In this document: one piece after another, positions 1-16,714 of the stretch | Position numbering within the stretch: the first letter of the stretch is position 1 | Layout of the letters: every line of letters starts with the position of its first letter | Source: Leptospira kirschneri serovar Cynopteri str. 3522 CT | GTDB lineage: Bacteria > Spirochaetota > Leptospiria > Leptospirales > Leptospiraceae | Direction: 5' to 3' | Assembly (NCBI RefSeq): GCF_000243695.2 | Contig: NZ_AHMN02000013.1 | Coordinates: forward strand, 1-64,000 | DNA length: 64,000 bases | The notes under the pieces: generated by a model | Seen by the model: only the letters and a program-made list of their open reading frames with translations | What the model was told of the DNA's origin: nothing | Databases searched by the model: none | Position numbers and translations under genes: made by a program

Positions 1-4
1 GAGC

Positions 5-256
5 CATAACCTTACCCACAAGTATTTAGATTTCAATATTAAATCTGTGGGAATTACGACAAATCCTCTGTAAAACTGAGTTCCCGCCCTTATTTTTGGG
101 TGGGGGCGGAGGTGGAGAAATTCGGAAGACTTTTCTCTATCAGAAAAACATGCTTTTTGCAAGTAAAAAGACTCATTCTTGTCGGAACACTTGAAAAATG
201 TGCGTTTTTGAGCCTTATGATTCTAAAATCCTATTCAACTTGTGGGTAAGGTTATG
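5..256. repeat. Inverted-repeat-bounded element (~252 bp)
   Basis: An 18-bp perfect inverted repeat bounds this segment: CATAACCTTACCCACAAG at 5-22 and its exact reverse complement at 239-256. Inside is a GC-rich imperfect hairpin near 85-112 (CCCGCCC, then GGGTGGGGGCGG) and no open frame of note. Perfect termini around a non-coding centre fit a MITE-like or decayed insertion element. Only one copy is seen in the window, so mobility is inference. Confidence 0.6.
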
Positions 257-417
257 ATAGAGAGCGTTCAGCTGAGCCTCAATCACTTTTGTATTGGATT
301 TTACAGAACTTACTTGAAACTGTATTTTGGAACAAACATTTAGATACTCAATTGGATAGGGATGAGTAACGAAAAACGAACCAAACAAAGAACACTTAAT
401 TTATATCATACGAACAA

Positions 418-617
418 AATTTCTAGGAACTACTACAAAAAGTAGTACTACAAGTCTAAAATCGCCTCTATACACTATTCAAAACAATCAAGAAAAGAAA
501 GAATTTGTAGTAGTTCCTAGAAACCTGGATTTTACAGACAATTCTGAAAATGTGGGAACTCATACCATGATAAAACTCACGTAAAATAGACATAATCTCT
601 AGGAACTACCGCATTTG
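418..617. repeat. Intergenic segment with GGAACTAC-type repeats
   Basis: Several copies of the core TAGGAACTAC or its complement GTAGTTCCTA occur here, at about 422, 508 and 600, plus a GTGGGAACTC variant near 556. The same core fills other gene-free stretches of the window (19.8, 47.8 and 58.6 kb). The remainder of 257-749 is AT-rich and holds no gene I can support. Confidence 0.6.
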
Positions 618-749
618 TTATTATTACTATAAAATCCAAAAAGAATCAAATTTTTGCATAGAATTGCAGTTTGTGGTATGGTCACCAAACAGAAGTTTTA
701 CGCAAAAACCAAATTGAAGATTGTTACTTTGGATTTTATAGAGATTCAT

Positions 750-1913
750 TCAATTGACTTTGATTTTAGAAGCCAAAAGAACCGCACGTTTCCGAAGAGA
801 AGAAATTTCCTCTCCTTTTGTAGAATAAGAAAGTGTAACGCCCATTCTGCGATATGGTCTTGTAATAGGTTTTCCGAAAATTCTAAAATCCGATTCAGAC
901 ATTCCAGATGCAATATCCAACCCACTAATTTCGGGTATTTTATTTTCAGCACTCGCAAGAATTACAGCGCTTGCGCCTTTTCTTTCCAGAGTAATTTCTG
1001 AAATAGGAATTCCCAAAATCGCTCTAAGATGAAGTTCGAACTCGTTGAAGTTCTGTGTTCCGGCTAACGTAACCATCCCGGTATCATGTGGCCTCGGAGA
1101 AAGTTCCGAAAAATAAACCTTATCCTCGGTTAAAAAAAATTCCACTCCCCAAATACCAAAACCAGTCAGTTCTTTTGTCACTGCGTCGGCCATTCTCTGC
1201 GCTTCTTTTAGTTGAATTTCCGAAATTGCGGCCGGTTGCCAGCTTTCCTGATAATCTCCTCTTTCTTGTCGATGACCGATCGGTGGACAAAATAAGGTTT
1301 TACCGTTTTTCTGAGTAACCGTTAAAAGAGTAATTTCCGACTCGAAAGGAATAAATTCTTCCACGATAATTTCTGCGGCACCGGCACGGCCTTTTGTTTG
1401 AGACGCTTCCCAAGCTTTGGAAATTTCTTCTTGAGACTGGATAACTGATTGCCCTTTTCCAGAAGAAGACATGAGCGGTTTTGCAACACAAGGAAAACCT
1501 AATATTTCCGTTGCTTTAATTAGTTCTTCTATAGAAGAAGCGTATACATATTTAGCCGTTAGAAGTTTTAGATCTTTAGCAGCGAGATCTCGGATCGATT
1601 TACGATTCATAGTAAAATTGGCAGCTTTTGCCGAGGGAACAACTTGATAACCTTGTTTTTCATATTCGTAAAAACGTTCTGTTTGAATCGCTTCGATTTC
1701 TGGAACAATCAAATCCGGTTTATGTTTTGCTACGACTTGATCTAAAAGATTTCCGTCCAACATATTGATGATTTCTTTTTCGTGAGCGACTTGCATAGCG
1801 GGAGCATCGTTATAAGAATCGACTGCGATAACGTATTGCCCCAATCTCTGAGCCGCGATTACAAATTCTTTACCGAGTTCACCGGAACCTAAAAGAAGGA
1901 TTTTCTTTTTCAT
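750..1913 (-). CDS. purT: Formate-dependent phosphoribosylglycinamide formyltransferase 2 (PurT)
   Basis: The predicted enzyme uses formate and ATP to formylate glycinamide ribonucleotide in the third step of purine synthesis, in the cytoplasm. The 387-residue length matches the usual size for PurT (about 390). An N-terminal nucleotide-binding segment (GSGELGKEF, residues 9-17) is followed by an ATP-grasp fold with the glycine-rich loop [11 protein letters not shown] around residue 150, and a conserved C-terminal SPRPHDTGM segment. It starts at ATG and stands alone on the minus strand, with a repeat-filled region after its stop and the FecR-like gene upstream. Nothing looks broken. PurK is a distant relative, but the SSSGKGQS and RPHDTGM blocks favour PurT. 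Confidence 0.93.
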   Translation of the reverse strand: MKKKILLLGSGELGKEFVIAAQRLGQYVIAVDSYNDAPAMQVAHEKEIINMLDGNLLDQVVAKHKPDLIVPEIEAIQTERFYEYEKQGYQVVPSAKAANFTMNRKSIRDLAAKDLKLLTAKYVYASSIEELIKATEILGFPCVAKPLMSSSGKGQSVIQSQEEISKAWEASQTKGRAGAAEIIVEEFIPFESEITLLTVTQKNGKTLFCPPIGHRQERGDYQESWQPAAISEIQLKEAQRMADAVTKELTGFGIWGVEFFLTEDKVYFSELSPRPHDTGMVTLAGTQNFNEFELHLRAILGIPISEITLERKGASAVILASAENKIPEISGLDIASGMSESDFRIFGKPITRPYRRMGVTLSYSTKGEEISSLRKRAVLLASKIKVN

Positions 1914-2068
1914 AGTCTGGGACAGATTGGAAGAGTGAATAGAAAGATCAAAGAGAAAATTAAAATTAACAACAAAATTCTATTGTCGAACTCGGAATTA
2001 TAGTTGTTCTTACGTTTTGGAAGAAACTTTTGCAGTAATTTATATATTCTAAAAATCAAATATACAAT

Positions 2069-3226
2069 TTATTTGTTCTTTATTATAGAACTTTGATAAT
2101 CGACATAATCAATTTCGTTTTTATTTAAGCGGATTGCTCCCTTAAGAGTATGTAAAATCAATGTATCACCGACTTGAGTAACGATCGCGCCTGAAAGTTT
2201 TGAACCGTCTTCTTTGACTACAGTTTCAAAAACATTATAATATTCATAAATTTCAGATTCGTATTTCAAAACGTTTTCTTCTATCTTTGTTTGAATTTTG
2301 TTCAAGGCTTGATCTAATTTGGAATTTTGATCCCTCTGAATTTCCGAAGAAATCGAAGAAATAAAAGGTTGGACTTCGTTAGAATCTTGTTCGGCTAAGG
2401 CTTGGTCGACTATAATTCGGTCTACGCGGACAAGAGTTTCTATTTCTGCAATTTCTTGAGGAGTTTCTACAAAAGTGGTTTTTTGAAGACTGAAATTTTC
2501 GATTTTCTGAATCGTAGCAAGTTCTTTAGAAATATCTTCTTTGTTTTCCACTTTTGTCAAAATGAGTTGGATCATTCGATCCTGACTCGGCCTTATAAGA
2601 GAAACTTCCCTTTTGTCTAAAACAACCTCGTTTTTTTCCAAAAATATTATAAATTCATCATATACTTTCTCGTTCATCGTTTTGATTTTTTCCAAGATTT
2701 TATTCGGAATTTTGAAATTCATCCCGACTGCACCTTCGTAAACTTTTACTTCAGGAGATTGACTACCTTCCGTGAGTTTTAATGAAAAAATACTTCCTCG
2801 AACATCCGCAACCGTCGTGGAAGTAGATATATAAAAAGACTCATCCGTTTTAAGTTTGTCCGTTTTAATCAACAATTCTCCAGATTGAAAATAAAGATTT
2901 GTTTCTTTGTGCTGTTTGTTTGGAAGATTTTTTAATATGATTTCTGTATAAGGTTTTATTCGAATCAGATTTCCATTTCCGGATTGAATATCAACCGATC
3001 CGGAAAAAGTTCGAATCAGATCGCATTCCTGTAAAATTAGGCCTGTGGAAGAAGGTAAGATTTTTCCATATCTAACGATTTCAATTTCGCCGGTATGAAA
3101 GATTATGATCATTTTTGAAGGAACAATTTCTTTTGGGAGGAACAAATACGCAATTAGGTTGCAAGAGAAAAACAAATTCAAGACGAGTATATAGATAAAA
3201 AAAAAGATCGAAATTTTTTTTTGCAT
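2069..3226 (-). CDS. FecR-domain lipoprotein
   Basis: A hydrophobic N-terminus ends in a loose spirochaete-type lipobox (LFFSC, Cys22), so this 385-residue protein is probably a lipid-anchored envelope protein. Residues about 60-165 resemble the FecR fold: 'GSVDIQSGNGNLIRIKPYTEI', then 'VADVRGSIFSL', a pattern common in spirochaete FecR-domain proteins. The rest is charged and probably helical, and the tail (GDTLILHTLKGAIRLNKNEI) looks like a second small beta domain. A good Shine-Dalgarno sequence (GGAG about 7 nt before ATG) supports the start. No FecI-type sigma factor or TonB receptor is adjacent, so a role in iron signalling is not implied. Confidence 0.7.
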   Translation of the reverse strand: MQKKISIFFFIYILVLNLFFSCNLIAYLFLPKEIVPSKMIIIFHTGEIEIVRYGKILPSSTGLILQECDLIRTFSGSVDIQSGNGNLIRIKPYTEIILKNLPNKQHKETNLYFQSGELLIKTDKLKTDESFYISTSTTVADVRGSIFSLKLTEGSQSPEVKVYEGAVGMNFKIPNKILEKIKTMNEKVYDEFIIFLEKNEVVLDKREVSLIRPSQDRMIQLILTKVENKEDISKELATIQKIENFSLQKTTFVETPQEIAEIETLVRVDRIIVDQALAEQDSNEVQPFISSISSEIQRDQNSKLDQALNKIQTKIEENVLKYESEIYEYYNVFETVVKEDGSKLSGAIVTQVGDTLILHTLKGAIRLNKNEIDYVDYQSSIIKNK

Positions 3227-3378
3227 CGTACTTCTCCATATAACATTTTAAATTCATACAATGCCCTGTCTAAAAATAATTTTTCAAGAGAGATCACAGT
3301 CATGAATTAAAAAACATATTTTTCACTTTGAAAAATATTTTATTTTAAGACCGAAATCAATTCAAGTCCCCTAAGTAA

Positions 3379-3616
3379 TATGAGTTCAGTATAACGCGAA
3401 AGGGATCGATGCGAGAAAACTAAAGCTATCTCACTCTATGGGTGCTCGAAGTAACTCAAGCAACGCTCTCTACGAATCGCGTTTTCGATCGTGTTCTAAA
3501 TTGAATCTAAAGACGATTGTTATATTATATTTTCCGTATACAATTTATTAACCAGAGCTAAAGAGCCCGGTTCGGCTGCTGTGGCAGCCGGATTTGCCGG
3601 TTTCTTATGCCTTGCC
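3379..3616. repeat. Dispersed ~200-bp repeat, GGGATCGATGCG family, copy 1
   Basis: It begins with TATGAGTTCAGTATAACG and contains CGAAAGGGATCGATGCGAG, CAACGCTCTCTACGAATCGCG, CAATTTATTAACCAGAGCTAAAGAGCCCGG and a GC-rich hairpin (CGGCTGCTGTGGCAGCCG), ending near TTTCTTATGCCTTG. The same ordered blocks recur at 32.3, 46.3 and 56.9 kb. It is non-coding and fills most of the 450-bp gap between two minus-strand genes. Confidence 0.7.
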
Positions 3617-3676
3617 ACGTTAGATATTACGATTTGTTTAAAATATTAATATTTTTGAATATTCTAAAAGTTAGAA

Positions 3677-5791
<2,115 letters not shown>

Positions 5792-6760
5792 ATGGACACG
5801 CACGCAATTTTAGAAAATGTGCTAAACCCGCCGGTATTGTTTTTCTTCCTTGGGATGGGAGTCGTTTTTTTTAAATCGGATTTGGTGATTCCCGAATCCC
5901 TGTCTAAATTCTTTTCAATGTATCTTCTTTTTGCCATCGGCTTTAAGGGAGGACACGAATTATCCAAAACCGCATTCAGTCAAGAACATCTTTTTACTCT
6001 GCTTGCATGTTCGGTTATGGCGGTTATAGTTCCTATCTATGCCTATTTTGTTTTGAAAATTAAACTCGATAAGCACAACGCCGCCGCCTTAGCGGGTTCC
6101 TTTGGTTCTATTAGCGCCGTCACATTTGTAACGGCAGGCGCTTTTCTACACAATCTGAAAGTGGAATATGGCGGGTTTATCGTCGCTGGGATGGCCCTAA
6201 TGGAATCTCCTGCGATCGTAATCGCCGTGGTTTTAGACCGTTTAAATAAAAATAAAATGAACGGAGGTGGGGCTATCAACTGGAAGGCTCTGTTACACGA
6301 AGCTCTTTTTGGTTCTTCGATTTATCTTTTAGTCGGAGCTCTAATCGTAGGTTATGTCACCGGAGATTCTGGTTGGAAAGCGGAGAAAGTTTTTGCGGAT
6401 GATCTATTTAAGGGAATTCTTACATTCTTTCTTTTAGATATGGGTATTTCAGCCGCTCGTAGATTTAAAGAACTCGCTAACGTTGGATTATTCCTAATTG
6501 TTGCGGCTATTGTTTTGATGATTGTAAACGCAACAATAGGTTTGGTTCTTACTAAAGTGATCGAAATGCCAGCCGGAGACGCTTTGATGTTTGTAGTTCT
6601 ATGTGCTTCTGCGTCCTATATAGCCGTACCTGCCGCTATGAAAGATATGATTCCGGAAGCAAATCCGAGTGTCTATCTTACCGTTGCGCTTTCGATTGTT
6701 TTTCCGATTAACATTGTTGCGGGAATTCCGCTCTATTACTATCTCGTGACTTCAACTTAA
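5792..6760 (+). CDS. SbtA-type sodium-dependent bicarbonate transporter (DUF897 family)
   Basis: This 322-residue polytopic membrane protein has about ten hydrophobic segments. It carries two family hallmarks: the first-half motif AGSFGSISAVTFVTAGA (about residues 101-117) and the second-half CASASYIAVPAAMKD (about 275-289). In cyanobacterial SbtA the matching segments line the HCO3- and Na+ site. It probably imports bicarbonate, coupled to sodium, across the inner membrane. No SbtB-like PII regulator lies nearby. ATG is preceded only by a weak ribosome site. It is followed after 380 bp by the porin and Ehr-like operon on the same strand. The substrate is inferred from the family, and some homologues outside cyanobacteria are untested. 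Confidence 0.85.
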   Translation: MDTHAILENVLNPPVLFFFLGMGVVFFKSDLVIPESLSKFFSMYLLFAIGFKGGHELSKTAFSQEHLFTLLACSVMAVIVPIYAYFVLKIKLDKHNAAALAGSFGSISAVTFVTAGAFLHNLKVEYGGFIVAGMALMESPAIVIAVVLDRLNKNKMNGGGAINWKALLHEALFGSSIYLLVGALIVGYVTGDSGWKAEKVFADDLFKGILTFFLLDMGISAARRFKELANVGLFLIVAAIVLMIVNATIGLVLTKVIEMPAGDALMFVVLCASASYIAVPAAMKDMIPEANPSVYLTVALSIVFPINIVAGIPLYYYLVTST

Positions 6761-6773
6761 GGAAAAAAGTTTT

Positions 6774-6860
6774 ATTTTCTCGACAATTGTTTTTATAACT
6801 CATTTCAAAACTCTAATTTTATGATCAGATTCGAGTTCCCTGAAAGGTTGTCGAGAAAAT
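6774..6860. repeat. 13-bp inverted repeat downstream of the sbtA-like gene
   Basis: ATTTTCTCGACAA at 6774-6786 is repeated inverted as TTGTCGAGAAAAT at 6848-6860, with 61 bp between. It starts 13 bp after the stop codon. It could fold at the transcript 3' end or be a small element remnant. The rest of 6861-7142 is AT-rich and should hold the porin-operon promoter, but I see no clear boxes. Confidence 0.55.
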
Positions 6861-7142
6861 TGGATTTAGAATTCTCCGGATCTGTAGGAAATAAAAAATT
6901 GAGTTTATCAAATAATAAAATCCTATAAGATTTGGTGTAATTCTTATCTATCAAGTTTTATGTGAATTCTTTTTAAAAACTTAAAAAGAATTCATAAATG
7001 ATTATATTCATTTTTTAAATTAAACACTTATTGAATGAATTATAATTCGATTCCTATTTAAACGAATAACAGAACTTTTCTGAATGATTCTTTTATTTTG
7101 ATTAAATAGAATTTCTTAAATAAAAAACGAAGGGTTAATTAA

Positions 7143-9095
7143 ATGACTTCGAGCCAAAAAAAACATTCTGTAAAAATAGGTTTCATTTTTTTCTTTCTCC
7201 TTTCCTTTGGGAATGGAGCGTTATTGTCTCAAACCACCCAGACGACGGAGAATAAATCTTCCGTTGAATCCCCCGCCAGTACAAAGCAGGTGACCGATAC
7301 AAAATCCGAAGACGCGGATTACGTTTCTCCCATGAAAAAAGAAGGAGTAAACGCTGAATATAATCGACATATGTTTATTGATCCGGATCTTTCTAAAACC
7401 GTGAACAAATATTCCAATAAACTTTGGGTCAACGATTGGATTAAGTTAGGATTTTATCTAAGACCTAGATACGAATCCAGAAACAATCTCAATTTCGATA
7501 AATCCAATCATGCTTATACCGATCGTATCATGCAGACTTCTGCATTTTATTTTCTTATCGATCCAAGTCCGTATGTAACTTTTAAAATCACAGTCCAAGA
7601 TACCAGAGTTTGGGGTGGCGCTTCTCCAGCAAACGTAGGAGACATTCGTTCCGGTTTTTTTAGTAACACTCCTACTCTTAGCTCCGACCCGAACGTTCCT
7701 GGCAGGCCGAACAATTCAGTCGCTTCCAATAATACGAGTATTCGAGAAGCTTTTGTGATGATCAAAAAACTTCCTTTAGATGCGAAAGTACAGGTTGGTA
7801 GACAGATTTGGGCTTATGGAGATCAAAGAATGTTAGGCGGCGCAAACTGGACCATTAACGGTCTTTCTTATGACGGCGCTAGAGTGATGTTCGACTATGA
7901 GAGTTTTAGTTCCCATTTTTTTGTAGCAAGGCCCTTTTGGACGCAAAGTGGCGTAAACGGGGTTGTCTCAGCGAACGATCCTAAATTAAATTCGACTGTA
8001 ACAAACACAAATCCATCTGCGTCTCAATCGGACACAACTCTTTTTGGTACTTATAATACTTTCAAAATTTTGAATGAAGTTGTTTTAGATGTTTATAATA
8101 TAGATGTGGTTAAAAAATGGATTCCTCAAACTACTCCTTCTTCTACCGCAGATGACGTTCTAGCCCAAAACCGTAAAAAGCAAAACGACATGCTTTATAC
8201 AACCGGTTTTAGACTTACAAACAGAACCAATAAGAACAACCTTCCTCAAGGAAAGGGCTGGGATTGGACGATCGAAAGCGCTTGGCAAAACGGTTATAAC
8301 GGCCAAAGAATTCATCAAAAGTTTTTTGGTTACGATCTCCCAACTACAACCGAAGACGGTATTCCTCTTGCTAATACTAGAACGGAAAGAGTCAAATATT
8401 CGGGACAATTCCATGTAGTTCAAACCGGTTATACCTTTGCAGAAAAGTTAAGAATAGGTGCTCAATATACTTACGCTTCCGGAGACAACAATAGAGCCGA
8501 CGGAAGTGTTTCTACTTTCCAAACTCTCGTCAATCCTCGTTTTGGAGTAATTCCCTATTGGAACAACGTAGCGGGTCTTTCCGAAAACATTGATACTAAA
8601 AATCTAAGTTCTTGGAACGCGAACATTACTTACAAAAACGAAAAATGGGGTATGTTCCAAATCGCTTATATTATCAACGATAAGGTTCAGAAAAACGACG
8701 CTTGGTACGCGATCAACGGCGGTGCAAATTCTATCGCAGGTTCTGCGCTCTCTTCTCCCGTAGCAACGTCGACTAACGTATCTGGTGGAACTTCTGCTGC
8801 TGGTTCGACCGAAAATTATACTGGAAATTCTTTTACACAACCTTATTCAACAGGTAGAAATATTTATAACGAATTGGATCTAACTTGGATGTTTCAAATC
8901 AATGATAATGTATCTATTTGGACGGGTGCAGGTTTCTTAATTGCCGGTAATTCAATTCGAAACTATAGAAACAGTCCTTTGATATACAACACAACAACGA
9001 ACGAATTTGAATTAAATTCCGCCGCGTTTATGAAACAACATACCTCAGCAAACAATGCGAGCGTATTTTTCTTTCAATTGAACGCCGCACTTTAA
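7143..9095 (+). CDS. Outer-membrane beta-barrel protein, alginate-export-like
   Basis: A signal peptide (residues 1-29, cut near LLSQ) precedes a low-complexity linker and then a long series of alternating amphipathic strands from about residue 95 to the end. KLGFYLRPRYESR, TVQDTRVWGG and VQVGRQIWAYGDQRMLGG are typical of the alginate-export barrel family. At 650 residues it is longer than many members. The protein ends in a hydrophobic strand (FFFQLNAAL), as expected for outer-membrane insertion. Only 18 bp, containing AGAGGAGG, separate it from the first complex gene, so it is almost surely cotranscribed. This suggests that the solute it passes matters to the inner-membrane complex. The substrate is unknown. 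Confidence 0.78.
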   Translation: MTSSQKKHSVKIGFIFFFLLSFGNGALLSQTTQTTENKSSVESPASTKQVTDTKSEDADYVSPMKKEGVNAEYNRHMFIDPDLSKTVNKYSNKLWVNDWIKLGFYLRPRYESRNNLNFDKSNHAYTDRIMQTSAFYFLIDPSPYVTFKITVQDTRVWGGASPANVGDIRSGFFSNTPTLSSDPNVPGRPNNSVASNNTSIREAFVMIKKLPLDAKVQVGRQIWAYGDQRMLGGANWTINGLSYDGARVMFDYESFSSHFFVARPFWTQSGVNGVVSANDPKLNSTVTNTNPSASQSDTTLFGTYNTFKILNEVVLDVYNIDVVKKWIPQTTPSSTADDVLAQNRKKQNDMLYTTGFRLTNRTNKNNLPQGKGWDWTIESAWQNGYNGQRIHQKFFGYDLPTTTEDGIPLANTRTERVKYSGQFHVVQTGYTFAEKLRIGAQYTYASGDNNRADGSVSTFQTLVNPRFGVIPYWNNVAGLSENIDTKNLSSWNANITYKNEKWGMFQIAYIINDKVQKNDAWYAINGGANSIAGSALSSPVATSTNVSGGTSAAGSTENYTGNSFTQPYSTGRNIYNELDLTWMFQINDNVSIWTGAGFLIAGNSIRNYRNSPLIYNTTTNEFELNSAAFMKQHTSANNASVFFFQLNAAL

Positions 9096-9113
9096 AGAGG
9101 AGGCTTAAGGCCG

Positions 9114-10835
<1,722 letters not shown>

Positions 10836-11685
10836 TTCGGGTTTTATCATTTATCGTTCTTCCGTTTTTATGCGGAGGACTGGTTCAAAAAATAAGGTCT
10901 TATTCTCAAGGAAGAGTGGGCTCCCCCGTTTTTCAAATTCTTTATGATACTTGGAGAATGATCCGTAAAAAACCTGTAGACGGACCGTTTTCAGGATTTT
11001 TTACGGAAGCTTCTCCTCTTATAGCCTGTTTATCTGGAATTGCGGTTTGGAGTTTGACTAGTTTCGAATGGGGATCTTTTCTTTTGATTCCGTTTTTAAT
11101 TGGGATCATGAGATTTGCGTTACTCGCTTATTCCGTAGAAAACGGTACGTCTTTCGCGGGAATGGGCGCAGCGAGAGAAGTTATACTCTACGTGTTCTGT
11201 GAACCAATTATGATTTTGGTTCTCGTGGTATTTGAATCACATCTGGTATTTAATGCAAACTTTGCAAGCCTCGCGTTCGGAGGTTTATTCCTCTTAGGAA
11301 CTTCTTTGATAATTTTAGCGGAACTCGCCAAACCGCCGTTTGACGATCCTAGAACTCATTTGGAACTTACTATGGTTCATGAGGCTATGTTGCTCGAAGC
11401 ATCCGGAAGCAGAAGGGCCCTTTTTGAATTAGCGCAACAATTTAAAACGTGCGCGTTATTTCTATTTGTAGCTAAGATGGGAGTTTATCACGGAGAATTT
11501 TTTTTAAGTCGTTCCGTACCTACTTTTTGGCTCGACATAGTCGCGGTTTTAGGAGCCATTTTCGTTTCAATTTGTGTGGGTTATATAGAAGCGAATAGTA
11601 CTCGAAGAAAGTGGCTCTGGGTTCCAGAGTTACTCGGTTTAAACTTCATCTTCATGCTCTTTTTGGGCATTCTTCTTAAATTAGG

Positions 11686-12314
11686 TTGATCAGTTATATG
11701 GGAACAGAATTCAGTTATCTAATTTTACTTTTAATCGGAGTTGTGATTCTTCTTGAAAATCGTTTGAAAAGACTAGTCCTTCTTCTTGCGTTTCAAAGTG
11801 TATTTCTTTTAGTCCCTCTTTTCGAAGATGGTGGATACGGCACTCACAGTTTATTTCTAGCGGGAATGATTTTACTCTTCAAAGTGATCCTAACTCCTTG
11901 GATTCTTTTTTTGACCGCCAGGAGAACAAACTCAGTAGAATCTACTTTTCCAAAAGTGGATTATATTCCCACCTTCGCCCTTCTTTTGATAGGAGCAATT
12001 GTTGGTTTTCTTATATTAGGTTTTACTAAATTTCGATTCGGCCAAGTAAATCAAATGTCCTTTTTATATACGTTTCTTATATTGTATGTAGGTATGGTGG
12101 GATTCGTAGTTCGTCGTCATTGGGTTGGGGTGATCGCTTCGTTTGCTGTTTTTGAAAACGGAACTTTTCTTTTGACTCAAATTTTAAGAACGGAATTGCC
12201 TTTAGGAATCGAATTCGGTTCTTTCTTGGATGCGGTATTTATCATCGGAGCAGCAGCAACTCTTAGAATCAGTATGGAAGTTTCCTCCGAAAACGAAAAA
12301 GACGAGGTGTCCGT

Positions 12315-12318
<4 letters not shown>
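11686..12318 (+). CDS. Ehr/hydrogenase-4-like subunit E (HyfE, NuoK-related)
   Basis: This hydrophobic protein of about 206-210 residues has six or more membrane segments. Its size, position and sequence (LLIGVVILLENRLKRLVLLLAFQS at the start, FENGTFLLTQILRTELPLGIEFG at the end) match HyfE, which carries a NuoK-like core. Two starts are possible: TTG at 11686, overlapping the previous stop, or ATG at 11698, which has TTAGG about 12 nt upstream. I prefer the ATG slightly, but neither is decisive. It ends in an ATGA overlap with the next gene. Confidence 0.8.
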
Positions 12319-14920
<2,602 letters not shown>

Positions 14921-14924
<4 letters not shown>

Positions 14925-15742
14925 AAATTGTATTCGAAATATTGAATATTTTTCGCCCAGCAAAGACGATGAACTATAAAAAAGTATCTCCTCTAAATCC
15001 AAACGCGAGAGGAATTCCAGTTCCGGTTTTATCTTCGAACGAATCCTGTTTAACTTGCAAATCTTGCGAACAGGTCTGTCCGACTCATTCCCTTAAGATT
15101 ATATCTAAGGATAAGATGAGTTTTGATTATGGCGCTTGTCTTCAATGTGGAAGATGTTCCGAAGTATGTTCCAACGGAAAGATTATAGATTCCGGTTTTG
15201 TTCATGTATATTCAACCGATCGTGAAGCGTTACAAGTAGTATATACAAATGGAATGCTGGATGAAAAACCGGAAATGGAAACGGAAGAAGTAAAACAATT
15301 CAGAAAGGTTACTAAAAAAACCGGCTTTCAATTTAGAGAAGTAGCGGCTAGCGGAAACAATACGACCGAAGCGGAAATAAATGCAAGTTTCAACGCTCTT
15401 TTTGACAGTGAGGCAAGTAAGATTCGAGTAGTAGCTTCTCCAAAACACGCCGACGCGCTGGTGTATTCAGGACCGGTAGGACCGAATATGGAAGGCCCAT
15501 TGGATACGGCTTGGGAAACGATGCCTTCTCCAAAAGCTTTAGTAGCCTGTGGATCAGAAGCAATTTCTGGGGGACTTTTTAAACTAGGTAAACTTCCAAA
15601 ACAACCAGATTTATTTATTGGAGGAGATCCTCCTCGTCCCGATGTAATCGTTTCAGCGTTTCGTTATCTAATGGGAACTTGGGAGTTTTCTTTTAGAGCA
15701 GAACTTTCAAAATATGTCCAAAATTTAAAGAATGATAAATAG
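14921..15742 (+). CDS. Ehr small subunit: ferredoxin/NuoB-like fusion lacking the proximal-cluster cysteines
   Basis: This 273-residue protein fuses a two-cluster ferredoxin (HyfH-like) with a NuoB/HycG-like domain. The start is the ATG in an ATGA overlap with the large-subunit gene; the longer in-frame extension upstream lies inside that gene. Residues 43, 46, 49, 53 and 73, 76, 79, 83 form two perfect CxxCxxCxxxC sets for [4Fe-4S] clusters. The NuoB part (about 140-250) is recognisable by RVVASPKHADALVYSGPV. The four ligands of the N2-type cluster appear to be Asn146, Thr149, Glu213 and Asp236 when aligned by eye with HycG. The chain from ferredoxin to active site is thus interrupted. It is the last gene of the operon. 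Confidence 0.82.
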
Positions 15743-15928
15743 TCTAACAACAATTTGGCGTAAAAAGCCAGGGAAAACCTTCTTTCAAATAATTTAATGG
15801 AAATTTCTGTGAAATTGCGCCAGTTTTATAATAGGAGATTTTCATTGATTTTATTTCTTGCAGAAAATTAAATTGGATTCAGCGGATTTCTTACGCCTAA
15901 CCCGTATTAGTTTAAGAATTTCCAGTCG

Positions 15929-16714
15929 ATGTACAAACGAAAAAATATCTACAAAATCTTAAGATTTATAAGTTCAAATACAAAAAACAAAATTCCTTAC
16001 TTTATTATTATACTTATTTCTTTTTTTAAAATAAAAAGAATCGCTCTTTATTACACAATCTACAGTTATTTAGAATGGATTGATAATAACGTGGATAATA
16101 ATTTATCGGATATAGAAGAAGTAGAAAAATTTTTACAAAATCAAAAAGAATTAATATTTTTTAACCGAGAACCAAATAGCGAATTTGAATATTTAGGAAG
16201 ACTAATATTCCTATCAAAACATAGCGAGAGCTATAAACCTCTATATGAATCGTTTTTAGAAATTCAAAAAAATGATTTTAAGAGAAAGTTTAAACTATTG
16301 AATCGAGTTTTCCTTGAAAATAGGAATATAAAACTTGGAATCATATCATTAAAAATCTGCGCTTCCATCTTTAAAGACAAAAAAATCTTAAATGACAAAA
16401 TACAATTAGAAACATTAGCTAAATTTTATATCCAAGTGGATAATTTAATCGATTATAAAAAAGACCATAAGATCGGTTATATTAATATCCCCTTGGAAAT
16501 TTATTCGTTTAAAACATACGAAGAGTTTTGTTTTTCCGACCCGGAAGTGCGCGATTATTTAGAAAAATTGAAAGTAACTCTGCTATTAGAATCTTCTAAA
16601 TGCGAAAACATATTAAGAAATTATTCATACTTTTCTGTTTTTGGAATATTTCTAAAAAGTATGTTTTTTCAAAAGAAAAATAAACTTCAAAAATTCAAAT
16701 TAGAAACATTGTGA
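15929..16714 (+). CDS. Divergent squalene/phytoene-synthase-like protein
   Basis: The 261-residue protein has no obvious close family, but two blocks fit the trans-isoprenyl head-to-head synthase fold. YSYLEWIDNNVD (about residues 45-56) lines up with the first Asp-rich motif, usually YxFxRxxDDxxD. QVDNLIDYKKDHKIGYINIPLE (about 168-189) lines up with the second, usually QLTNxxRDxxxDxxxGRxYLP. The first motif is altered (DNNVD, and no arginine), so catalysis is uncertain. A membrane-associated hydrophobic stretch lies near residues 20-40. The region is clearly more AT-rich than its neighbours, hinting at transfer. It overlaps the next gene by 4 bp (GTGA), so the two are coupled. Family call is inference from motif spacing. 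Confidence 0.5.
   Translation: MYKRKNIYKILRFISSNTKNKIPYFIIILISFFKIKRIALYYTIYSYLEWIDNNVDNNLSDIEEVEKFLQNQKELIFFNREPNSEFEYLGRLIFLSKHSESYKPLYESFLEIQKNDFKRKFKLLNRVFLENRNIKLGIISLKICASIFKDKKILNDKIQLETLAKFYIQVDNLIDYKKDHKIGYINIPLEIYSFKTYEEFCFSDPEVRDYLEKLKVTLLLESSKCENILRNYSYFSVFGIFLKSMFFQKKNKLQKFKLETL

Noticed and set aside
654..1001. A plus-strand gene opposite purT
   Set aside because: It lies antisense to a clear purT, has no ribosome site and looks like a shadow frame.
3379..3616. A tRNA or structured RNA in the GC-rich block
   Set aside because: The hairpin is part of a repeat family seen in four places and has no cloverleaf arms.
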